NCBI GenBank assembly: GCA_001689535.1 | Contig: LUJP01000023.1 | Span: 2,152-27,112 of the forward strand | DNA from: Bacteroidales bacterium M5 | GTDB lineage: Bacteria > Bacteroidota > Bacteroidia > Bacteroidales > Muribaculaceae | Reading direction: 5' to 3' | Length of the DNA: 24,961 nucleotides | Shown here: positions 14,651-22,998 of the stretch, one piece after another | Position numbering within the stretch: the stretch's first letter is position 1 | Layout: the number at the start of each line of letters is the position of its first letter | The notes under the pieces: model-generated | Told to the model about the DNA's origin: nothing | Databases searched by the model: none | Seen by the model: only the letters and a program-made list of their open reading frames with translations | Made by a program: the position numbers and the translations under genes

Positions 14651-14676
14651 GACGGAAACCGCGACTGAAAAGTTGC
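14651..14676 (-). promoter_or_regulatory. Candidate ECF-type promoter of the DUF6249/sigma operon
   Basis: In the 145-base intergenic stretch 14585-14729, the minus strand has GCAAC (14676-14672) and CGTC (14654-14651) separated by 17 bases, close to the classical ECF pattern GGAAC-N16/17-CGTC. No TAnnTTTG box is present here. If real, the sigma factor could drive its own operon. Nothing else was seen in the stretch. Confidence 0.3.
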
Positions 14677-14729
14677 AGCCGATGAGAAAACTTCACAAAA
14701 AAACTTACATACTTGATTCGTCCTACACG

Positions 14730-16550
14730 TCACAACGGCAGGGATTCCACTTCAAGACGGGAATTTACGGGCAACTTTCCGGCTGCTCCCATCTCCACAA
14801 ACACTTTCGCGCAGAGAACGGTCCATTTGTCACCGTAGGTCATATTGCTGGAATGGCTGTAGCCAAGACAGTGACCGTATTCATGAAACATTGCCTGACG
14901 GGGATAGTTATGTGGATTGCTTCCGGCCGGGGTGGCATCGAAATATACTCCTTTATAGCAATAATCGGCCAGGCCGTAGGTTGTACCTCCTCCGAGGCCC
15001 CCAACTCCCACCACACGTCCGAGCACAAGTCCTCCGTGATTACGTATGTGTGTGCGGAGTGCGTCAAGATTTATGGGGTTATGTGCATTGTCCACCAGTA
15101 TGCCGTCGTATTCATCAAGCGCGGTGTTGAAATAGTCGGATGAGAACATATAGGCCATATTGAGGGCCAGCGCCACTCCGTGACGGCATAGAAGCGGATC
15201 CATGTGGCGCCAGTATGCATGGCCGTTGTCTGCACTGTAGGGTGAGAAGCGTATATACCACCGACTGTCTATTTCAGCGATTTTTGCCATGAAGGGATCA
15301 TCGGTTTCGATGCGCAGGGTCACGTCGGAGGGAGAGAGCGACGACTGGGCCGGTACGCGGATGCGCCTTCCTGAGGTTGTGACGAATGTGCATTCACGTT
15401 CCACAGCCGGAATGTCGAATTCCGCTTCCATGAAGGGATATATGGTCTCGATTCTGGCAAGCTCCACAAATTCATGGCTTATGGAGTTAAACCGGCATTT
15501 CACTGTGACATTTTTCAGCGTGGCCGGAGCAAAGAATTTTATTCCAAGGCGGTGTGAGGAGGTGATGGACGCCTGTAGCGGGGCGTTGACTCTGAACGAA
15601 CGGCGTGAGGCGTCGTAGAACACTTCGCGCGGTTCGTCGGCAAGAAACATAGTGTCGGTGTCAAATTTCGAGTAGTCGCAGTCGCGCACCACAATCGTGC
15701 CGTCGTCTATATCCGGATGCCGGTAGTCCAGTGTTATGTGAGCCACTTTTCCGGCTTCGGCTTGACAGTATTCAAACCGATAGCGGTAGAGGAATTCAGA
15801 GCCGTCGTCGCGCCGCGACTTCACTTCCACATAGCCCGATAGCGGTCCGTCGGGAGCGAGCGTGCAGAGCGACATCGTTTCTGTTATGTCATGAGCCGTG
15901 ATTCCAGTGCTTCCGACGGTGAGGCCCTGCGGGGTGAGCGCGGCAGGCACGGTGCAGCCATCGTCGAGCGTGATGCTTGCCGATACCACAAAGCGCCTCA
16001 GATATTCCGACGGCATCTGTAGGCTGACAGCGATTTTGGCCACACACAGTTTCAGATTTACTTGTCGTGAGAATCCTTCCTGCGATTTCCCTATGCTGAA
16101 ATTAAGCTTTTTATAGTAGAATTCTCCGTCGAGCGCTTTCCCTTCGTCGTAGCTATCAAGCCATGGCGAGGAAGCGGTGGCGGGTGTCACGATTTCACCA
16201 TTGTATTTCTCCGAGGTGGTGGCGAGAAATGCGATTGTATAATCGCCGTATGCCAGTCCCTCTATGGTCACCTCTTTGAAATCAGGGCTTACCTGGCTGT
16301 AATGCGGTGAGAGAACGTTGCCTCGGCTGTCGGTAAGCACGAACCAGAGGCCTTTCAGCGTTTTCTCGTCCGAGACTTCTGCGCGCGAGGTCACGCTGCC
16401 GTCGATTATCGGGGCCGTGTCGATGCTGAAAGTGGCTTTTCCGGATGGTATGAGGTCCGGCTCGTCGGTCCGGCTGTCGGCACACCCTGTCAGCAGGGCG
16501 GCGCAAAGCCAAAGGATAGATATGTAGATTGCAGTCCTCATTCCGGTCAT
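14730..16550 (-). CDS. Mfa2/FimB-like surface lipoprotein with C-terminal metzincin zinc-protease signature
   Basis: The 606-residue form starts at 16550, where the ATG overlaps the upstream stop as ATGA. MRTAIYISIL at 16541 is an alternative start. The signal peptide ends in a strong lipobox, LLTGC (Cys23), followed by ADSRTDEPD, a pattern like the lipoprotein export signal of surface lipoproteins. Residues about 30-310 resemble FimB/Mfa2 fimbrial anchor proteins, with repeated beta domains (for example NLKLCVAKIAVSL). The C-terminus holds HEYGHCLGYSH (His556, Glu557, His560, His566) and Met570 in SNMTYG, matching the HExxHxxGxxH zinc site plus Met-turn of metzincin proteases. All ligands are intact. 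It is co-transcribed after a fimbrillin-like gene. A plausible role is an adhesin-linked zinc peptidase; both the substrate and the activity are inferred. Confidence 0.85.
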   Translation of the reverse strand: MTGMRTAIYISILWLCAALLTGCADSRTDEPDLIPSGKATFSIDTAPIIDGSVTSRAEVSDEKTLKGLWFVLTDSRGNVLSPHYSQVSPDFKEVTIEGLAYGDYTIAFLATTSEKYNGEIVTPATASSPWLDSYDEGKALDGEFYYKKLNFSIGKSQEGFSRQVNLKLCVAKIAVSLQMPSEYLRRFVVSASITLDDGCTVPAALTPQGLTVGSTGITAHDITETMSLCTLAPDGPLSGYVEVKSRRDDGSEFLYRYRFEYCQAEAGKVAHITLDYRHPDIDDGTIVVRDCDYSKFDTDTMFLADEPREVFYDASRRSFRVNAPLQASITSSHRLGIKFFAPATLKNVTVKCRFNSISHEFVELARIETIYPFMEAEFDIPAVERECTFVTTSGRRIRVPAQSSLSPSDVTLRIETDDPFMAKIAEIDSRWYIRFSPYSADNGHAYWRHMDPLLCRHGVALALNMAYMFSSDYFNTALDEYDGILVDNAHNPINLDALRTHIRNHGGLVLGRVVGVGGLGGGTTYGLADYCYKGVYFDATPAGSNPHNYPRQAMFHEYGHCLGYSHSSNMTYGDKWTVLCAKVFVEMGAAGKLPVNSRLEVESLPL

Positions 16551-18433
16551 TGTTTGATTTTCACACATCGAACCGAAGCGAATGCCTCCATCTGCAGCCG
16601 TTCCTCGGTGATTTTTGTAGTCGGATTCCCTTCAAATTTCATCCACCGTGCGAGGGCATGTCCGCCGGGACAGCCATTGTTGCTGTCGGTCCAGAGAGCG
16701 GCGCGGAGGCCGAATCCAGGGTCTGCTGAAGTGCTCTTGTCGCCTTTGTTTCCGGCCAGAGGTATTATAAGGAAGCGGCGTGTATCCAGCGATGTGAATT
16801 TCACATAAAGCTGACGGCCGCCTATGCCGGTGGGAGTTTCCAGTGTGCCGTCGGCCTCGTGGAGTGTGGCAAGGATGTGTTCGCCGTTGCCGGCAACATA
16901 CATTCCAGGTATGGTCGCACCGGTGGGGAACATGGATTCGAATTCATCGCGGGTGGGAAGGCGGTAGCCTTCGGGGCAGGGAAGGTGTGAGGCCGACTGC
17001 CAGGGAACATCCTGGGTCTGGTTCCCCAGGTTGTTGGAGGGATTGTAGCCCTGCCAGGGGATGTAAGGATAGTTGCGGCCGAACTGGAACAGCGCTCCGA
17101 CGGAGTTCACCCAATTTTTTTTATACATTTCTTCGACGGTGAGACCGTCCAGCGTATATACCTGTTCATGGGAGTCGGATGAAAGTGAATTGAACGCCAT
17201 CCATACGCTGCCGCCGATTTCTACCGTTTCAATCTGGCTCGAACTGGGGGCAACTCTTATCTCCACGAAATCATAACTCTGCGAGAACAGAGCGTTCTTC
17301 AGATGGATTATCATCGAATAGCCCAGGCGTCCGCGCTTCTGCTCAGGAACGTTTATCTCGAAAGCCGAGACGAAACCGTCGGCGGTTTCGGTGGTTTTCA
17401 TCTCGCCGATCTCCACACCATTGTCGGCGCCGTCGCTTCCGGTTATTTCAATGCGTGTGTCGGCAAGGAATGCGAGGCGTATGCCCTGCGCGCCTTCCTC
17501 GGGCACGGAGACTATATTTTTGTCATAGTCCACTTCCACGGTGTGAGGGATGGTGGAAAGAGCGCGGTTTATGGCAATTCGGCTGTCAGAGTCGGGTTTA
17601 CCGGTCACGGTTCCTCCCTCTTCCCAGTCCTCGACGGTGAATGTGCCGTTTACGGTGGCTCCGGCGTTGAGAAGCTCTATCTCATACACACGGTTGCATT
17701 CCACGGCCGGAATCTCCACTACGGTGCGGAACGGAACGTCGTCATACTCACCTCCGATTGTCACCGAGACGCCTTCGTCGGTAGGGAACAGAAAGACAGC
17801 CCCTTCCTCTTTTCCGGAGAAAGGTGCGGAATAGCTTTTCTTGTAGCTCACCGTATTGTCGGACGACGTATGGCTTTCAGCAAACGGGCACGTGGATGCC
17901 GCCGCGTTTTCCACCGTCAGGCGGTTGACGCGTATTTTGGCATCGGCCGTGGTGTTGAGGTCGATTCTTGCCACACCGTGTTTTAGGGTCACCGTAAGTT
18001 CGCCGCCGCGTTTCGGAGCCTCGGCTGTGGCCCATAGGAAATCCGGGGCCGATGTGTCGCCGTCGCGGCTCTCGATCACTGTCTCGCGAAGCTCTGTCTC
18101 GGTAGTGACGTTTTCTTCGGCGGGGGCCGATGCGCCCGCAAGAAAGTAAAGTGTCGTGTTGCTGCCGCTCACCGAAATGTCGGCGCGTCCGTCGCCGTCG
18201 GGAGTGATGCTTCGGGTCTTGTATATAATTCCGTCGGCGGCCTGATATACGTTAAGCTCTCCGACTGTTTCATGTCCGTCGGAAAGAGTGCCGAAAGAGG
18301 CTCCTTTCACCATAAGGCTGCACATGCCCTCGCTCCCGGTGTCAGGGTCGTCGTTCTGGCTGCATGCACTCAGATAAATCATTGAAAATACCGGAATAAG
18401 ATACCGGATAATAAACCATAGGCAGTTTCTCAT
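16547..18433 (-). CDS. Fimbrillin-like lipoprotein with C-terminal FISUMP-like domain
   Basis: The 628-residue protein begins with a lipoprotein signal peptide (lipobox LSAC, Cys24) followed by SQNDDPD, suggesting surface display. The N-terminal half (about 30-290) has the fimbrillin-type pattern, with LTVTLKHGVARIDL and FTVEDWEEGG. The C-terminal third begins GGSVWMAFNSL and includes FQFGRNYPYIPWQGYN, LPCPEGYRLPTRDEFESM, RLQMEAFASVRCVKIKQ, typical of FISUMP (Fibrobacter major paralogous) domains. Such proteins are thought to act as surface adhesins or accessory fimbrial tips; that role is inferred. It is the first gene of a two-gene operon and overlaps the metzincin lipoprotein by 4 bases. 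Its promoter has a consensus -7 box. Confidence 0.85.
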   Translation of the reverse strand: MRNCLWFIIRYLIPVFSMIYLSACSQNDDPDTGSEGMCSLMVKGASFGTLSDGHETVGELNVYQAADGIIYKTRSITPDGDGRADISVSGSNTTLYFLAGASAPAEENVTTETELRETVIESRDGDTSAPDFLWATAEAPKRGGELTVTLKHGVARIDLNTTADAKIRVNRLTVENAAASTCPFAESHTSSDNTVSYKKSYSAPFSGKEEGAVFLFPTDEGVSVTIGGEYDDVPFRTVVEIPAVECNRVYEIELLNAGATVNGTFTVEDWEEGGTVTGKPDSDSRIAINRALSTIPHTVEVDYDKNIVSVPEEGAQGIRLAFLADTRIEITGSDGADNGVEIGEMKTTETADGFVSAFEINVPEQKRGRLGYSMIIHLKNALFSQSYDFVEIRVAPSSSQIETVEIGGSVWMAFNSLSSDSHEQVYTLDGLTVEEMYKKNWVNSVGALFQFGRNYPYIPWQGYNPSNNLGNQTQDVPWQSASHLPCPEGYRLPTRDEFESMFPTGATIPGMYVAGNGEHILATLHEADGTLETPTGIGGRQLYVKFTSLDTRRFLIIPLAGNKGDKSTSADPGFGLRAALWTDSNNGCPGGHALARWMKFEGNPTTKITEERLQMEAFASVRCVKIKQ

Positions 18434-18503
18434 ATTTCCCTATATGCTAAAGAATGTGCGTTGTCTGGATACGAGGCCTTGTGGGGACTCGCGCTTGAAG
18501 CCG

Positions 18504-18534
18504 CAAAGATACGAAGCCCGGCGGTTTTCCACAA
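18504..18534 (-). promoter_or_regulatory. Promoter of the fimbrillin/metzincin operon
   Basis: TATCTTTG on the minus strand (18511-18504) has a TTG 20 bases upstream (18534-18532). The leader is about 65 bases long. Confidence 0.7.
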
Positions 18535-18560
18535 GTTTTGCGTTTATGAGAACGTGTTAT

Positions 18561-18588
18561 TATTCCGTTTTATTATCATGCCGGAATA
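18561..18588. repeat. Inverted repeat between divergent fimbrial and glycan operons
   Basis: TATTCCG (18561-18567) and CGGAATA (18582-18588) form a perfect 7-base inverted repeat with a 14-base spacer, and the right arm continues into a 10-base palindrome GGAATATTCC (18583-18592). It lies between the two divergent promoters, upstream of both, and is a candidate shared operator. The rest of 18434-18707 is AT-rich promoter sequence without a gene. Confidence 0.4.
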
Positions 18589-18673
18589 TTCCTTAGGTCA
18601 AAAATTGTGGTTATCGCAAAATTGTACAAGTAAAAAAACAAATATATACAAAAGTAATACGTGTGGATTTTGG

Positions 18674-18681
18674 TATTTTTG
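18674..18681 (+). promoter_or_regulatory. Promoter -7 box of the glycan-degradation operon
   Basis: TATTTTTG fits TAnnTTTG, about 27 bases before the ATG at 18708. No TTTG is found at the -33 position, which suggests a weak or activator-dependent promoter. Confidence 0.5.
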
Positions 18682-18707
18682 CAGTTCATCACAATACCGG
18701 ACCAATC

Positions 18708-21551
18708 ATGAAAACTACATCCCACAGTCATCTCTTCAATGCGGTAAAATGCATTGCGTCAGCAGTGTCATTTACCTTCTGTATTTCGGCCTACGCGCAG
18801 AGCTCCATCAATCTTTCGCAACTCGACTTGTCTAAAATCAATCAGGGATACGGCAAAGCTGTGCCGGGCAAATCTGTATCAGGCGACCCGGCTATGGTTG
18901 CCGGTGAAAGTTATAGCGATGTGATAGGCACCCATGCTCCTTCGTCGTTCAAAATCAATCTCCACGGAAAAGCCAGGAGACTCCATGCCAGGGTGGCCGT
19001 GGGCGATCGTCCTGCCTCGGCTGCCGGCAAAAATATAGAGCGCATAGCGCTTGTAAACGGCACCAGCATGCTGTTCGCCAACGACGGTAATCAGCGCCGC
19101 TTTGTGGCCGTTACGGGCAATGGCGGCGAGATCGAGCGGGGCTCGGTGAAGATTGTAGTAAAAGGCGACGGCAGGGAACTCCCTGCCGGAGGTGTTGTGA
19201 GAGGAGGGGAGAGCCCGATGGCGATAGATCTCGACCTCAAAGGAATAAACACTCTTGAACTCATAGCCGAGACCACCCCCGACGGTCCCAGCGGCGACAA
19301 TGTGCTCTGGATAGAGCCTGTGATTGAATATGAGGGGGAGGCCCCGGTGGCTGTCGATGCCGCTTCTCAGGAAAAAGGGCCTGAGATGACCTCGCAGGCT
19401 AAAAAACGGCTCGAAAGCAAAATCCGGAAGCTGCCGGTGATGACAGTTCCCGCATCTACACTCACCGGTTATGACTGGCTGGTGACACCCGGAAAGACAT
19501 CCGCGGCCATTTATGCCACGCCCGACCGCAAAAGCATCGTGGTGGCAAACGACATGGTGTCGCGCACATTCCGCATTTTCCCCAATCTCGCCACCACCGA
19601 TTTCGTTAACCGCATGACGGGCGAGAGCCTGCTGCGTGCCGTGAGTTCCGAAGGTTCCGTGACAATCGACGGAAAGGACTGGACAATAGGAGGCCTTGAA
19701 GGTCAGCCCGAACGCGCATATATAAAGGAGGCCTGGATAGATTCGCTGGTCACCGTGGCCAATTCGTTCATGGTGGAGGATTTTGAGGTTCATCCTATCG
19801 CCGAGGACATCAAGTGGGCACGCAGCCGGTGGGCGCTAAACAAAAAGGCACCTACAGGCAAGGAAATCACCTTCACGTTGCGTGGCGACAAGGAGCTAAC
19901 CGACGCCAGAATCAAGCTCTCTGTGGCCGTTTACGACGGAATTCCCGTTATACGCAAGCGGTTCACCCTTGAAAACGGTACCGGCGCACCGATAAATGTG
20001 GACAGCTTCAAGGTCGAATTCCTGGCTATGGCCGAACCGGAATCGCCCGGCGGTGGCGATCCGCGCACATTCCTGCTCCCCAACATCCACGTGGAAAGCG
20101 ACTATGCCTGCGGAGGAAGCTTCACGGAGAAGGAAACCGACATAACCGAGAAATGGGTCACCGACCCCCGGTATACCTCGCAGCGCAACTGGCTGATGCA
20201 GACCCCGTGCATACTGGAGGTCTCGCCTAAAATCGGCCCTGACCAGCTGATTGCCGCCGGCGGTTCGTTCCGTTCGTTCAGTGTATATGAAATGCCTTTT
20301 GATAGCTACGACCGTGAACGCAAGGGACTCTTCACGCGTAACATGTACCGCACCATCGCCCCCTGGACCACTGAGAATCCCATATTCATGCACCTCACCT
20401 CAACCGATCCCGAGGTTGTGAAAACGGCCGTGGACCAGTGTGCCGACACCGGTTATGAAATGATAATCCTCAGCTTCGGTTCCGGACTCAACGCCGAGGA
20501 CGTTTCGGATGAAAACATAGCCCGCTTCAAATCCCTCGTGGACTATGCGCGGAGCAAAGGAATAGACATGGGTTGCTACTCGCTGCTGGCGAGCCGCTGG
20601 ATAAGCGATGACGTCGACGTGATAAACCCCGCCACCGGCAAACGCGGCGGCATGACCTTCGGCAGCTCGCCATGTCTGTCGAGCGACTGGGGACACGAAT
20701 ATTTCAGGAAAATAAAGACCTTCTTCGAGAAGACCGGCATGAAATGCTTCGAGCACGACGGCTCATATCCCGGCGATGTCTGCGCGTCGACCACCCACAC
20801 ATATCATAAAGGTCTGAACGACTCGCAGTGGAACCAGTTCCAGACCGTCACCGCCCTTTATCACTGGATGTGCGAGAACGGCATTTATCTCAACGTGCCC
20901 GATTTCTACTTCCTCAACGGCTCAACAAAGGTAGGAATCGGCTACCGTGAGGCCAACTGGTCGCTCCCCCGCGAACGTCAGCTTATCCATACGCGTCAGC
21001 TCAACCACGACTGCACCTTCGAGCGTCCCGCCTCGGCTCTCTGGAGCTTTGTGCCCCTTGTGGAATATCAGGGTGGAGGAGCGGCGGCCACACTCGAACC
21101 GCTCAAAGACCATCTTTTCGAATACCGCACGCTTATGTTCCAGAACTATGGAGCCGGCGTCCAGGCTTGCTACCGCGGCCCGCGCCTCTACGATTCGCCT
21201 GAAACGCGCCAGGCCGTGCTCGACGTCATAGGATGGTATAAGAAATACCGCAATATTCTGAACAGCGACATCATCCATCTGCGTCGTCCCGACGCGCGCG
21301 ACTGGGACGGCATAATGCACGTGTCGCCTACTGAAAAGGAGCGTGGTATGGCCATGTTCTACAATCCTACCTCTGAGGTGATGAAGCGCCGTATAAAATT
21401 GCCGTTGTACTACACCGGCCTCACCGAGACGGCAAGCATCCGCGAGCAGGAGGGAACCCCGGCCAAGTATCGCCTCGGCCGTGACTATACCGTTGAACTC
21501 GACGTCACCATTCCCGCCAACGGTTACACCTGGTACGTAATTGAAAAATAA
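18708..21551 (+). CDS. Secreted glycoside hydrolase with N-terminal NPCBM domain, alpha-galactosidase-like
   Basis: The start at 18708 gives a signal peptide (MKTTSHSHLF..., cleavage near SAYA/QSS at residue 30); the longer frame from 18663 does not. The 947-residue protein has an NPCBM/NEW2-type carbohydrate-binding domain (about 45-215, with IGTHAPSSFKINLHG and GDNVLWIEPVIEYEG) and a beta-sandwich region (about 255-540). A barrel-like catalytic region (about 555-860) includes FMHLTSTDPEVV, CFEHDGSYPGD (Glu682, Asp684) and FERPASALWSFVP, and a beta C-terminus ends the protein. The order resembles clan GH-D type alpha-galactosidases, but the barrel motifs do not match GH27 or GH36 clearly, so the family is uncertain. 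Asp684 is the best catalytic candidate. It is first gene of the operon, with a 7-base gap to the esterase. It probably removes alpha-linked sugars in the periplasm. Confidence 0.75.
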   Translation: MKTTSHSHLFNAVKCIASAVSFTFCISAYAQSSINLSQLDLSKINQGYGKAVPGKSVSGDPAMVAGESYSDVIGTHAPSSFKINLHGKARRLHARVAVGDRPASAAGKNIERIALVNGTSMLFANDGNQRRFVAVTGNGGEIERGSVKIVVKGDGRELPAGGVVRGGESPMAIDLDLKGINTLELIAETTPDGPSGDNVLWIEPVIEYEGEAPVAVDAASQEKGPEMTSQAKKRLESKIRKLPVMTVPASTLTGYDWLVTPGKTSAAIYATPDRKSIVVANDMVSRTFRIFPNLATTDFVNRMTGESLLRAVSSEGSVTIDGKDWTIGGLEGQPERAYIKEAWIDSLVTVANSFMVEDFEVHPIAEDIKWARSRWALNKKAPTGKEITFTLRGDKELTDARIKLSVAVYDGIPVIRKRFTLENGTGAPINVDSFKVEFLAMAEPESPGGGDPRTFLLPNIHVESDYACGGSFTEKETDITEKWVTDPRYTSQRNWLMQTPCILEVSPKIGPDQLIAAGGSFRSFSVYEMPFDSYDRERKGLFTRNMYRTIAPWTTENPIFMHLTSTDPEVVKTAVDQCADTGYEMIILSFGSGLNAEDVSDENIARFKSLVDYARSKGIDMGCYSLLASRWISDDVDVINPATGKRGGMTFGSSPCLSSDWGHEYFRKIKTFFEKTGMKCFEHDGSYPGDVCASTTHTYHKGLNDSQWNQFQTVTALYHWMCENGIYLNVPDFYFLNGSTKVGIGYREANWSLPRERQLIHTRQLNHDCTFERPASALWSFVPLVEYQGGGAAATLEPLKDHLFEYRTLMFQNYGAGVQACYRGPRLYDSPETRQAVLDVIGWYKKYRNILNSDIIHLRRPDARDWDGIMHVSPTEKERGMAMFYNPTSEVMKRRIKLPLYYTGLTETASIREQEGTPAKYRLGRDYTVELDVTIPANGYTWYVIEK

Positions 21552-21558
21552 TTCAGGT

Positions 21559-22986
21559 ATGAAACATCATATTTCACGGGCTTTCCTCACAGGAGTCATT
21601 GGCATTGCAGCATGCGCCGCACATGCCCAGACGAGCACACCGCTTAATCTTCCGGCTCTGTTCGCCGACCACATGGTTCTTCAGCAAAAAACTGACGCCC
21701 CGGTATGGGGGCGCGGCGATGCCTCGCGCACGGTATGCGTGGTCGGGAACTGGAATACGGCTGATACGGTCAGCGGCACGGTCGACGATTACGGACATTG
21801 GGCCGTAAACCTGCCTACACCCTCCTACGGTGGCCCTTACAGTCTGGAGGTATTCTATCGCGGACTTCCGGCGGATACTGTTACTGTCCGTGACGTGATG
21901 ATAGGCGAAGTATGGTTATGCAGCGGACAGTCAAATATGGAGTGGAGTCCGGCAAACGGCATCGAAAATTATGAACAGGAACGTGCCGGGGCCTCCAATA
22001 CCGCAATCCGGTTTTTCAGCCTTGCCAAAACTGCATCCGAGACCCCTCAGGACAATTGCATTGCGAAATGGGAAGTCTGCACGCCCGATGTGATGAGCCG
22101 CCGGAGCGCCGTGGCCTACATGTTTGGCCGCAACCTCAATAAAAAACTTGACGGTGTGCCCGTAGGCCTGATTGTTTCGGCGTGGGGAGGCACCCCTGCC
22201 GAGGTGTGGGTTCCAGAAGACTCTGTTAATAACAACAGCGACATTGCCGAGGCCGTGATAGAGACCAGATATCCCTGGTGGCCCGTTCAGCCCGGCGTGC
22301 TTTACAACAGCATGATACATCCTATTGCTCCTTACGGAATAGCAGGTGCGATATGGTATCAGGGTGAGTCCAACCGCGACAATCCTCAGTCCTATCGTCA
22401 TTTGATGTCGGTTCTTATCAACTCCTGGCGCAAAGATTTCCGCAAAGAGTTTCCGTTTTTTATAGTTCAGATTGCGCCGTTCAACTATGGCGCTCCAAAC
22501 AATGGCCCCGCGCTTGTGCGCGAGGCCCAGCAACAGGTGGCCGATATGGTGCCGTCTGTAGGTCTGATACCGACAATCGATATCGGCGACGTAAATAATA
22601 TCCATCCTGCAAAGAAATCCCAGGCAGGTGAACGTCTGGCCAATATGGCTCTTGGACGTGTGTACGGCCGCATCACTGACGGTTTCGAAGCGCCACGTGC
22701 GGTAGACGCTGTGCGGCAGAAATCCGCGCTGAGCATACATTTTTCAAACGCGGGAGAGGGCATGAGCGCTTCTTCAAAAGAAATCAAGGGCCTGTCTGTA
22801 GCCGGGAGTGACGGTGTTTTCCATCCGGCTAAAGGAACGCTTAAAAACAACGTTCTTACCGTAAGGTCTTCGGAAGTGAAATCGCCTGTCAAAGTAAGAT
22901 ACTGCTTTGACGATGCCACCGAGGGAACCATATTCAATTCCTTCGGGCTTCCGTTGCTGCCGTTCTCACTTTCAGTCGAACCATAA
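21559..22986 (+). CDS. Sialate O-acetylesterase-type (SASA) SGNH esterase
   Basis: This predicted exported esterase removes O-acetyl groups from sugars; family members act on sialic acid or on acetylated plant glycans. The 475-residue form starts at the ATG at 21559, giving a signal peptide with cleavage near AAHA/QTS; the TTG at 21541 was rejected. SASA motifs are present: FADHMVLQQ near the N-terminus, IGEVWLCSGQSNMEW with nucleophile Ser125, SAWGGTPAEVW, AIWYQGESN (Glu270) and DIGDVNNIHP with His349 and Asp341/344. The length is normal for the family. It lies between two glycoside hydrolases (7 bases after the first, 12 before GH97), which points to de-acetylation of a glycan attacked by them. 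Host mucin sialic acid or plant pectin would both fit. Confidence 0.88.
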   Translation: MKHHISRAFLTGVIGIAACAAHAQTSTPLNLPALFADHMVLQQKTDAPVWGRGDASRTVCVVGNWNTADTVSGTVDDYGHWAVNLPTPSYGGPYSLEVFYRGLPADTVTVRDVMIGEVWLCSGQSNMEWSPANGIENYEQERAGASNTAIRFFSLAKTASETPQDNCIAKWEVCTPDVMSRRSAVAYMFGRNLNKKLDGVPVGLIVSAWGGTPAEVWVPEDSVNNNSDIAEAVIETRYPWWPVQPGVLYNSMIHPIAPYGIAGAIWYQGESNRDNPQSYRHLMSVLINSWRKDFRKEFPFFIVQIAPFNYGAPNNGPALVREAQQQVADMVPSVGLIPTIDIGDVNNIHPAKKSQAGERLANMALGRVYGRITDGFEAPRAVDAVRQKSALSIHFSNAGEGMSASSKEIKGLSVAGSDGVFHPAKGTLKNNVLTVRSSEVKSPVKVRYCFDDATEGTIFNSFGLPLLPFSLSVEP

Positions 22987-22998
22987 CCATTCCTAAAA

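Noticed and set aside
18879..19793. Minus-strand frame of 304 codons inside the NPCBM hydrolase gene
   Set aside because: Antisense shadow, no motifs, no promoter.
21931..22740. Minus-strand frame of 269 codons inside the esterase gene
   Set aside because: Antisense shadow of a gene with clear SASA motifs.
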